5,009 bases of DNA from an uncultured bacterium (GTDB taxonomy: Bacteria; Bacillota_I; Bacilli_A; RF39; UBA660): contig CAJMQX010000065.1 in assembly GCA_905215635.1 (NCBI GenBank), forward strand, positions 1 to 5,009. The letters are read 5' to 3'. The position numbers were made by a program, and so were the translations under genes. Positions 1-4,621 of this stretch are shown piece by piece. The notes below the pieces were generated by a model. The model saw nothing but the letters and a program-made list of their open reading frames with translations, did not search any database and was not told where the DNA came from. Every line of letters starts with the position of its first letter. Within the stretch, counting starts at the first letter, position 1.

Positions 1-104
1 TCTATTCGAATTCTGAAAAATACTTAGGAAACAAAAGAAATAATAATATTCGAATTATACCTAAATATGAATTAATTGAATTTATAGAAAAAATAGAAAA
101 ATAG
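1..104 (+). CDS. C-terminal end of an upstream gene (partial), unknown function
   Basis: One frame (codons starting at base 3) is open from the window edge to a TAG at 102-104. It encodes 33 residues rich in Asn, Lys, Ile and Glu and ends in a charged helix-like tail (YELIEFIEKIEK). The start lies outside the window, so the family cannot be told. The stop codon directly abuts, and supplies one base of, the GGAG ribosome binding site of the ADP-ribosylglycohydrolase gene. That is the arrangement expected for translationally coupled genes of one operon. A chance open frame of this length is possible in AT-rich DNA, but the exact junction with the next ribosome binding site favours a real gene end. 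Confidence 0.55.
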   Translation, partial: YSNSEKYLGNKRNNNIRIIPKYELIEFIEKIEK

Positions 105-107
105 GAG
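104..107 (+). promoter_or_regulatory. Ribosome binding site that fixes the hydrolase start
   Basis: GGAG at 104-107 lies immediately against the ATG at 108, leaving no spacer, but 9 nt before the ATG at 117. A ribosome placed by this site would start at 117, so the upstream ATG at 108 is probably not used. Confidence 0.65.
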
Positions 108-116
108 ATGGATACT

Positions 117-1052
117 ATGTCTAAAATAGTTGATAGTATAATTGGGCATGCAATTGGTGATGCTATGGGAATGCCAACGGAGTTCTGTATTCGAGATCAT
201 TTATTAAGCAGCCCTGTTGTTGATATGATTGGCTCTAAAAAAGTTGGTCAACCTGCTGGCTCATGGACTGATGATACTTCAATGGAAATTGCTACAATAG
301 AATCAATTATTTCTAATAATGGTTTTAATTATTCGGATATTATGAGTAGATGGTGTGATTGGTTAAACAAAGGGATGTATACTCCGAATGGAGAAGTATT
401 CGATGTTGGTAGAACATGCCTTAGAGCTTGTAGAAATTTTATGAATGGTATAGAACCAACTAAATGTGGGTTATCTGATGAAAATTCAAACGGTAATGGA
501 TCATTAATGAGAATTTTGCCTGTAGCAATATATTCATATATAAATAACTTATCAAATGAGGAATTAGTCAATTTAGTTAATGATGTATCATCATTAACGC
601 ATGGACATAATATAAGTAAATTAGCTTGTTATATGTATGTAAAATTTGTTATTAGGTTATTTAATGGTATGAGTAAAGAAGAATGCTATGAGCATTTAAA
701 AACGGATGATTATAGTATGTATGATAATTATTCAATTTCAAAATATAATAGATTGATAAAAGAAGATATAACAAAATTAAAAATAGATGATATTAAATCA
801 TCCGGATATGTTGTAGATACATGGGAATGTGTATTATGGATATTATTAAAATCAAAAAGTTTTAAAGAAACTATAATTGCTACTACAAACATTGGTCAGG
901 ATACAGATACGATAGGTGCTATAGCAGGCTCTATGGCTGGAATCATATATGGAATGGATGAAACTCCAAAACAATGGCTTGATACTCTAATAAAAAAAGA
1001 TTATCTGATTAATTTAGCAAATAAATTGGAAAATATAAAAGGTGATAAATAA
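117..1052 (+). CDS. ADP-ribosylglycohydrolase (DraG/ARH family)
   Basis: This protein is predicted to be a cytoplasmic, Mg2+- or Mn2+-dependent hydrolase that cleaves ADP-ribose from a modified protein, nucleic acid or small ADP-ribose conjugate. Numbering from the ATG at 117 (311 residues), the N-terminus carries the family motif GDAMGMPTEF (14-23). The first metal motif, WTDDTSM, is at 50-56, NGSLMRILP at 127-135, THGH at 161-164, and the second metal motif, GQDTDTIGAIAG, at about 260-271. The TDDT aspartates (52, 53) and D262/D264 are the usual ligands of the two metal ions, so the enzyme looks active. Length is normal for a single-domain family member. An in-frame ATG at 108 would add three residues but has no ribosome binding site spacing. 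The stop overlaps the next ATG by one base. The family assignment is secure; the substrate is unknown. Related proteins reverse nitrogenase ADP-ribosylation, act as immunity to ADP-ribosylating toxins, or serve in nucleotide metabolism. Confidence 0.93.
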   Translation: MSKIVDSIIGHAIGDAMGMPTEFCIRDHLLSSPVVDMIGSKKVGQPAGSWTDDTSMEIATIESIISNNGFNYSDIMSRWCDWLNKGMYTPNGEVFDVGRTCLRACRNFMNGIEPTKCGLSDENSNGNGSLMRILPVAIYSYINNLSNEELVNLVNDVSSLTHGHNISKLACYMYVKFVIRLFNGMSKEECYEHLKTDDYSMYDNYSISKYNRLIKEDITKLKIDDIKSSGYVVDTWECVLWILLKSKSFKETIIATTNIGQDTDTIGAIAGSMAGIIYGMDETPKQWLDTLIKKDYLINLANKLENIKGDK

Positions 1053-1528
1053 TGAGAAATATAGAATATAATCACATAACAAAAGATGATTTTAAAAAAA
1101 TAGATGAAAAAAATGTTATGTTTATAACCAACCCTGGAAGAATGGGTGATGAAGATGGCTCTTATTTCATTGTAAAAAAAGGGAATACTTTTAATCCTTA
1201 TCGAGTTTCAGGTTGGATGTATTCAAATGGTAATACAGAAATTACTTTGGATGAATTTTCTAAAAAATTTCCTTTATGGATGGATATGTGGGAAAAATCT
1301 TCTGAAAACGATAATAATGAAAAATATACTTATATTTACATGGGATTTGGTAATGGATTATCTATAGATAATAGTATATATGAAGAGTTTAAACCATATT
1401 TTTTAGATGAGGTTAATAAGATAAAGGAAAGCCATGGTGATAGTGGAAACAATCCATCATTTAATTATCCAGCGTGGGAACCAGCATTTATTAAAATGTG
1501 TCAAGATAAAAATTATGAAATAAATTAA
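1052..1528 (+). CDS. Uncharacterised 158-residue protein coupled to the ADP-ribosylglycohydrolase
   Basis: I do not recognise this family. The ATG shares its first base with the hydrolase stop (TAATG), and an AAAGGTGA ribosome binding site lies about 8 nt upstream, so translation is likely coupled. The protein is soluble, acidic and aromatic-rich, with no signal peptide or membrane segment. Conserved-looking patches are ITNPGRMGDEDGS (25-37), YRVSGWMY (50-57), YIYMGFGNGL (94-103) and YPAWEPAFIKM (139-149). They are separated by a polar linker (about 82-91) that suggests two sub-regions. Gly, Asp, Trp and Tyr cluster in these patches, as they would in a ligand-binding or enzymatic fold, but no catalytic signature is evident. 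The context suggests a job linked to ADP-ribose removal, for example substrate recognition, regulation, or one part of a toxin/antidote pair. That is inference only. The open frame, start signal and coupling make it a confident gene. Confidence 0.85.
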   Translation: MRNIEYNHITKDDFKKIDEKNVMFITNPGRMGDEDGSYFIVKKGNTFNPYRVSGWMYSNGNTEITLDEFSKKFPLWMDMWEKSSENDNNEKYTYIYMGFGNGLSIDNSIYEEFKPYFLDEVNKIKESHGDSGNNPSFNYPAWEPAFIKMCQDKNYEIN

Positions 1529-1596
1529 TCAGAACATTAAGAAATTACGATATAAATGCCAAGTTGGGTGTGGACAAAAATATAATAAGAAATTAA

Positions 1597-1920
1597 AAAA
1601 GGCTTAGTAAAATAAGAAAAAACTACACATCAGTTAGTGCTATTACTTTTGGTATTGGACATATCGTTAACTTATTAAATGGAGCAGACATTATTCCTAC
1701 GATAATTCAAATATGCTATGCTATATCATTAGGTTATCTCTTTGTTATAATATTTTATAAAAGCAAATCTCTTGTGCCATGCATTATAACTCATGCAGTA
1801 ATTAATTCTTTAGCTATATTTAACGTAGAAAGTACTATATCACTATACATTTCTTCATTAATATTAATTGTTATACCACTAGGATACGCTATTTATATTA
1901 ATAAAACTATTAAAGAATAA
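1597..1920 (+). pseudogene. CPBP-family intramembrane metalloprotease remnant (C-terminal half)
   Basis: Reading codons from 1597 to the TAA at 1918-1920 gives a hydrophobic 107-codon stretch matching the second half of a CPBP (CAAX protease and bacteriocin-processing, formerly Abi) membrane protease. Visible are the FGIGH motif (Phe codon 1648, His codon 1660) and the HAVIN motif (His codon 1792, Asn codon 1804), 44 residues apart, with several membrane helices. Two of the three catalytic motifs are therefore intact. The EExxxR glutamate motif, which should lie some 25-40 residues before FGIGH, and the N-terminal helices are absent: the frame is closed by TAA at 1594-1596. No in-frame ATG or ribosome binding site opens the remaining frame. 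I conclude that it is a truncated relic, probably left by a deletion or recombination just upstream. In living members the Glu and His residues bind the metal, and the enzymes often process or give immunity to peptides. Confidence 0.75.
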
Positions 1921-1948
1921 TTATTACAAATTTATAAATAATTACTAT

Positions 1949-1977
1949 AAACTATCATTTTAGATAGTTTTTTTCTT
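1949..1977 (+). terminator. Rho-independent terminator before the GntR operon
   Basis: AAACTATC (1949-1956) pairs perfectly with GATAGTTT (1963-1970) to form an 8-bp stem around a 6-nt loop. A T-rich tract follows (T at 1968-1974, then CTT). It lies 28 nt after the stop of the protease relic and 8 nt before the next -35 box, so it insulates the GntR operon from upstream reading. The stem is mostly A-T, so it may be only moderately strong. Confidence 0.75.
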
Positions 1978-1984
1978 ATACATC

Positions 1985-2013
1985 TTGACAACTGTATTAT
2001 ACTGTTATATACT
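1985..2013 (+). promoter_or_regulatory. Sigma-A-type promoter of the GntR/ABC operon
   Basis: A perfect TTGACA -35 box (1985-1990) is separated by 17 nt from TATACT (2008-2013), one mismatch from the TATAAT consensus. Transcription should begin near 2020, leaving a short leader before the ATG at 2038. The spacer and -10 box are made almost wholly of the 10-bp repeats listed separately, so a protein bound there would block RNA polymerase. Confidence 0.82.
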
Positions 2014-2020
2014 GTTATAT
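1991..2020 (+). repeat. Three tandem 10-bp repeats, likely GntR operator
   Basis: ACTGTATTAT (1991-2000) is followed without gap by ACTGTTATAT (2001-2010) and an identical ACTGTTATAT (2011-2020). The repeats fill the promoter spacer and cover the -10 box. The first unit plus the start of the second also forms an imperfect palindrome (ACTGTATTATACTGT, 1991-2005) in which GTAT and ATAC are mirrored. Such a site could be bound by a dimeric GntR protein. The repeat is seen directly; the operator role is inferred from its position and from the adjoining regulator. Confidence 0.65.
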
Positions 2021-2026
2021 GCAAGC

Positions 2027-2031
2027 GGAGG
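2027..2031 (+). promoter_or_regulatory. Ribosome binding site of the GntR gene
   Basis: GGAGG at 2027-2031 lies 6 nt before the ATG at 2038, an ideal spacing that supports this start. Confidence 0.8.
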
Positions 2032-2037
2032 TAATAT

Positions 2038-2418
2038 ATGAAAATAATAATTAGTAATAATAGTTATACTCCTATATTTGAACAAGTAAAAAATGCTATT
2101 ATTAAAGAAATTGTCTCGGATGAATTATCAACTTCTGAACCATTACCATCAATTAGAAGTCTAGCAGAAGATTTAAGAATAAGTGTTATGACAGTGAAAA
2201 AAGCTTATGATGAGTTAGAAAAAGAAGGATATATCATTACCAAACAAGGAAAAGGCAGTTATGTGGCTCCTAAAAATATTGAACTTACCAAGGAATTAAA
2301 ACAAAAAGAAATAGAAGATTATCTTTATAAAATTACAGAAATATCTAAAGAGTATGATATTTCAAAAGAAGAAATTATTGAAACATTTAATTATATTTAC
2401 GGGAGGAATGAAGAATGA
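2038..2418 (+). CDS. GntR-family transcriptional regulator, YtrA subfamily
   Basis: This is a 126-residue DNA-binding repressor-type protein. The N-terminal winged helix-turn-helix shows the GntR landmarks: PIFEQVKNAI (12-21), LPSIRSLAEDL (36-46), the recognition helix MTVKKAYDELEKEGYI (51-66) and the wing KQGKGSYV (69-76). After this come only about 50 residues of charged helix. That is too short for the FadR or HutC ligand domains but typical of the YtrA subgroup, whose short tail mediates dimerisation. YtrA-type regulators usually sit at the head of ABC transporter operons and repress them. Here the gene starts the operon and overlaps the ATPase gene by 4 nt (ATGA), and three direct repeats lie across its own promoter, so autorepression is likely. 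The signal that relieves repression cannot be read from the sequence. The family call is firm; the regulatory model is inferred. Confidence 0.93.
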   Translation: MKIIISNNSYTPIFEQVKNAIIKEIVSDELSTSEPLPSIRSLAEDLRISVMTVKKAYDELEKEGYIITKQGKGSYVAPKNIELTKELKQKEIEDYLYKITEISKEYDISKEEIIETFNYIYGRNEE

Positions 2419-3275
2419 AAAATGCAATAGTAGTAGAAAAACTAACTAAAAAATATTCTAGTGTCTTTACACTTGGAGAAATTAATTTAACTATTCCAAA
2501 GGGAGAAATAATTGGTTTAATCGGAGAAAATGGAGCAGGTAAAACAACTCTTATAAAAAGTATCTTAGGAATAATTAATCCATCTTCTGGTAGTGTTAAA
2601 ATATTTGATAAAGATTTAACTACTAATGAATTAGAAATAAAGGAAAATATAGGTGTTGTTCTTGATAATATGTTCTTCCCTGAAATAATGAATGCTCATG
2701 ATATAGAAATAAGTATGCAAGGAATATTTAAAAATTGGGATAGTAGCTTATTTCATAAATATCTAACTGACTTTAATCTTCCAGAAAATCAACCATTAAA
2801 ATCATTATCTAAAGGAATGCGTAAAAAACTAGAAATAGCTGTAGCATTATCTCATCATCCTAAATTATTAATTTTAGATGAACCTACTAGTGGATTAGAT
2901 CCTGTAGTAAGAAATGAAATATTAGATATCTTTTTAAATTTCATACAAGATGAAGAACATACCATTTTATTATCAACTCACATAACTAGTGATTTAGAAC
3001 ATATTGCTGATGAAATAATATTTATTGATAAAGGAAAAGTTGTATTAAATAAAAATCGTGATGAATTATTAGACAACTATGGTATTATGAAATGTAATCT
3101 TGATGAATTTTCTAAAATAGATTCTGATGATATCGTTAATTATAAAAAGAATAAATATAATTATGATATTCTGGTAGGTAATCGTTTTAAGATGAGTAAG
3201 AAATATAAAGATTTTGTTATTGATAAAATAACCTTAGAAGAACTTATGGTTCTAATTATAAAGGGGGAAAAATAA
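2415..3275 (+). CDS. ABC transporter ATP-binding protein (exporter type)
   Basis: This 286-residue cytoplasmic ATPase should power the membrane protein encoded next. The nucleotide-binding domain occupies about residues 3-215. It has Walker A GENGAGKTT (37-45), a signature in the form LSKGM (131-135), Walker B LLILDE (151-156) with catalytic Glu156, the D-loop SGLD (159-162) and the switch histidine in STH (187-189). The usual Q-loop glutamine is not evident; the segment reads GVVLDNMFFP (80-89), with Asp or Asn at the expected place. The last 65-70 residues form an accessory tail of unknown role. A GGGAGG ribosome binding site (2401-2406) lies 8 nt before the ATG inside the end of the GntR gene, and the next gene overlaps the stop by one base. 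The order of regulator, ATPase and permease matches YtrA-controlled exporters. The substrate is unknown; resistance to envelope-active peptides or antibiotics is one possibility. Confidence 0.93.
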   Translation: MKNAIVVEKLTKKYSSVFTLGEINLTIPKGEIIGLIGENGAGKTTLIKSILGIINPSSGSVKIFDKDLTTNELEIKENIGVVLDNMFFPEIMNAHDIEISMQGIFKNWDSSLFHKYLTDFNLPENQPLKSLSKGMRKKLEIAVALSHHPKLLILDEPTSGLDPVVRNEILDIFLNFIQDEEHTILLSTHITSDLEHIADEIIFIDKGKVVLNKNRDELLDNYGIMKCNLDEFSKIDSDDIVNYKKNKYNYDILVGNRFKMSKKYKDFVIDKITLEELMVLIIKGEK

Positions 3276-3904
3276 TGATTGGTTTGATTAAAAAAGACTT
3301 GTTAATGGTTAAGAGTAATTTAAAATTAGTAATCATTATCTTTGCTGTCTTATTTATAATGTCTTTACAAGGAGAATTTGATATATCATTTGTTCCACCA
3401 TTTATCGTTGTTATGTTATTTATGTCAACATTTAGTTATGATGAATATAACAAATGGGATGCATATGCCATAACTTTACCTAATGGAAGAAAATCAGTAG
3501 TGGCATCTAAATATTTAGCTACCTTAATCTTAATAACAATTACTATTGTAATTACAATAGTATTAAATATCATAGTAGGTCTAATTAATAATAATATCAA
3601 CCTTGATAGTATGCTACCTACCATGTTAGGATGCTTCTTTGGAATTATTTTTGCAGTAGCAATTATCTATCCGTTTATTTTTAAGTATGGTATTGAAAAA
3701 GGAAGAATAGGTTTATTTATAGGATCTTTTGTTATCGTAGGAGTAATTAGTTTTATAAAAAAAGCCACAAATATAAATATATCTACTAATATAGTAAACT
3801 TCTTTGAAACATATTGGTATATAATTATTCCTATATTATTTACAGGATTTCTTTATATATCATATTGCATATCTAAAAAAATATATTTAAAAAAAGAGTT
3901 TTAA
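3275..3904 (+). CDS. ABC-2 type transporter permease
   Basis: This 209-residue integral membrane protein is the likely partner of the preceding ATPase. About six membrane helices are visible, near residues 17-31, 37-54, 81-104, 116-136, 144-161 and 180-198. Between helices 2 and 3 a polar segment (YDEYNKWDAYAITLP at 55-69, then RKSVVASKY at 72-80) resembles the conserved cytoplasmic segment of the ABC-2 permease subgroup often paired with YtrA-type regulators. That segment probably contacts the ATPase. The short Lys-rich N-terminus and the KKIYLKKEF tail fit cytoplasmic ends. An AAGGGGG ribosome binding site (3261-3267) sits 7 nt before the ATG, which shares one base with the ATPase stop. With one six-helix subunit in the operon, a homodimeric permease with two ATPases is the simplest assembly. 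Substrate and transport direction are not shown by the sequence; export is expected from the family. Confidence 0.88.
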   Translation: MIGLIKKDLLMVKSNLKLVIIIFAVLFIMSLQGEFDISFVPPFIVVMLFMSTFSYDEYNKWDAYAITLPNGRKSVVASKYLATLILITITIVITIVLNIIVGLINNNINLDSMLPTMLGCFFGIIFAVAIIYPFIFKYGIEKGRIGLFIGSFVIVGVISFIKKATNINISTNIVNFFETYWYIIIPILFTGFLYISYCISKKIYLKKEF

Positions 3905-3935
3905 AATATACTAAAAATAATTAATTTTATATAAG

Positions 3936-3942
3936 AAGGAGG
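3936..3942 (+). promoter_or_regulatory. Strong ribosome binding site of the small membrane protein
   Basis: AAGGAGG at 3936-3942 is nearly the full complement of the 16S rRNA tail. The 4-nt spacing to the ATG at 3947 is on the short side. It supports active translation of a gene short enough to be doubted otherwise. Confidence 0.75.
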
Positions 3943-3946
3943 AATT

Positions 3947-4153
3947 ATGAATAAATTAAAATCAAGTGGTTTATCCTTAATAATATTAGGAAATATCTTA
4001 TATCTAGTATATATTTACTTTAGTGGTAGAGAGACAAACACTTTTAGTGAATTCACTAGTGGCCTATTACTAGGAATGTCTGTTGGTATAAACTTAATAG
4101 GTATTATATTAACTGCTATGTATATGTCAAAACAAGATAAAAATAATAAATAA
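3947..4153 (+). CDS. Small two-helix membrane protein, last gene of the exporter operon
   Basis: This 68-residue protein has two predicted membrane helices, roughly residues 8-25 and 38-59. They are separated by a short polar loop containing GRETNTFSEF, and the C-terminus is charged (SKQDKNNK). A strong AAGGAGG site (3936-3942) lies 4 nt before the ATG. The gene follows the permease by 42 nt with no terminator or convincing promoter between, and the operon terminator comes after it, so it should be co-transcribed with the transporter. I do not recognise a named family. It could be an accessory or stabilising subunit, a sensor, or an independent small membrane protein. The helix count, start signal and operon position are visible; a link to transport is inference. 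Confidence 0.78.
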   Translation: MNKLKSSGLSLIILGNILYLVYIYFSGRETNTFSEFTSGLLLGMSVGINLIGIILTAMYMSKQDKNNK

Positions 4154-4182
4154 TTATCTGGTTTATAAAAAATAACTTCAAA

Positions 4183-4231
4183 ATAATAATTATTATCTGG
4201 TTCATTAAGATTAACTTAATGAATCGTTTTT
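4183..4231 (+). terminator. Rho-independent terminator of the exporter operon
   Basis: GGTTCATTAAG (4199-4209) pairs with CTTAATGAATC (4215-4225) to give an 11-bp stem with one G-U pair and a 5-nt ATTAA loop. TTTTT follows at 4227-4231. Just upstream, 4183-4196 (ATAATAATTATTAT) is a perfect 14-base palindrome that may add structure. The hairpin ends the GntR-ABC unit 11 nt before the next promoter. Confidence 0.85.
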
Positions 4232-4241
4232 ATTATGTAAG

Positions 4242-4270
4242 TTTACATCACATTATCATCATGTTATAAT
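4242..4270 (+). promoter_or_regulatory. Sigma-A-type promoter of the TfoX-like gene
   Basis: TTTACA (4242-4247, one mismatch to TTGACA) is followed after exactly 17 nt by a perfect TATAAT (4265-4270). Transcription should start near 4277. An AAAGGA ribosome binding site (4289-4294) then lies 6 nt before the ATG at 4301. No operator-like repeat is evident, so expression may be constitutive. Confidence 0.85.
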
Positions 4271-4300
4271 ATAAGTATATTTATATAGAAAGGAATAAAT

Positions 4301-4597
4301 ATGGCTACTACTAAAGAATATAAAGATTTTATCTTAGAACAATTAAGTTTACTAGATAATATAACTTGTAAAAGTATGATGGGAGAGTACTTACTTTATT
4401 ATAATAAAGTATTATTCGGAGGTATATATGATGATAGGTTACTTGTAAAAATTGTAGATAGTAATAAAAAATACAATATGCTAGAGTCTATTCCTTATGT
4501 GAATGCTAAGCCAATGTACTTGGTAAGTGATGTTGACAATCAAGATGTTTTAAAAGAAATTATACTTGATACTTATAGTTGTTTAGAAAAGAAATAG
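4301..4597 (+). CDS. TfoX/Sxy N-terminal domain protein
   Basis: This 98-residue cytoplasmic protein consists of a single TfoX_N-type domain. Typical features are the N-terminal helix with EYKDFILEQLSLL (6-18), the MMGEYLLYY motif (26-34), FGGIYDDRLLVK (39-50) and AKPMYLV (69-75). These are the conserved strands and turns of this family. The TfoX C-terminal domain, found in the competence regulator Sxy/TfoX of Gammaproteobacteria, is missing. Stand-alone N-domain proteins are common in Bacillota and have no settled function, so a competence role should not be assumed. The gene has its own near-consensus promoter and a well-placed ribosome binding site, and precedes the lipoprotein gene by 24 nt. 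Family membership is fairly sure; function is unknown. Confidence 0.88.
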   Translation: MATTKEYKDFILEQLSLLDNITCKSMMGEYLLYYNKVLFGGIYDDRLLVKIVDSNKKYNMLESIPYVNAKPMYLVSDVDNQDVLKEIILDTYSCLEKK

Positions 4598-4611
4598 TAA
4601 TTCATTGAAAT

Positions 4612-4616
4612 GGAGG
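4612..4616 (+). promoter_or_regulatory. Ribosome binding site of the lipoprotein gene
   Basis: GGAGG at 4612-4616 sits 5 nt before the ATG at 4622, in the short gap after the TfoX-like gene. It fixes the start of a gene whose end is outside the window. Confidence 0.8.
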
Positions 4617-4621
4617 AGTTT

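Larger units (their letters stand above)
1529..2037. other. Long region without an intact gene (509 nt)
   Basis: This stretch separates the hydrolase cassette from the exporter operon. Bases 1529-1596 show no recognisable gene or terminator. Bases 1597-1920 are the broken CPBP protease, 1949-1977 a terminator, and 1985-2031 the promoter, repeats and ribosome binding site of the GntR operon. No terminator was seen between 1528 and 1949, so transcripts from the hydrolase cassette may run through the relic and end at the 1949 hairpin. Confidence 0.7.

Noticed and set aside
329..571. Open frame of 80 codons on the - strand inside the ADP-ribosylglycohydrolase gene
   Set aside because: It lies wholly antisense to a gene with strong family motifs and resembles no known protein.
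1556..1585. Nine-codon ATG frame (MPSWVWTKI) before the protease relic
   Set aside because: It has no ribosome binding site, is very short, and is not in frame with the protease remnant.
1530..1607. Short frame containing YKCQVGCGQKYNKK, reminiscent of a zinc-ribbon tail such as that of SprT-like proteins
   Set aside because: It is only about 25 codons long with no start codon or ribosome binding site and only two cysteines. It could be a gene relic, but the evidence is too thin to annotate.
2416..2418. TGA stop of the GntR gene considered as a possible Trp codon (alternative code)
   Set aside because: All Trp residues in motifs elsewhere use TGG. Reading through would add only a few residues before TAG, and the ATGA overlap with the ATPase start is a normal operon junction.
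3436..3624. Open frame of 62 codons on the - strand inside the permease gene
   Set aside because: It is antisense to a clear membrane protein gene. Its hydrophobicity mirrors the Ile/Val-rich sense codons.
3901..3934. Possible separate promoter for the small membrane protein (TATACT-like box near 3906)
   Set aside because: No -35 box stands at a suitable distance. Such AT-rich hexamers are expected by chance in this DNA.
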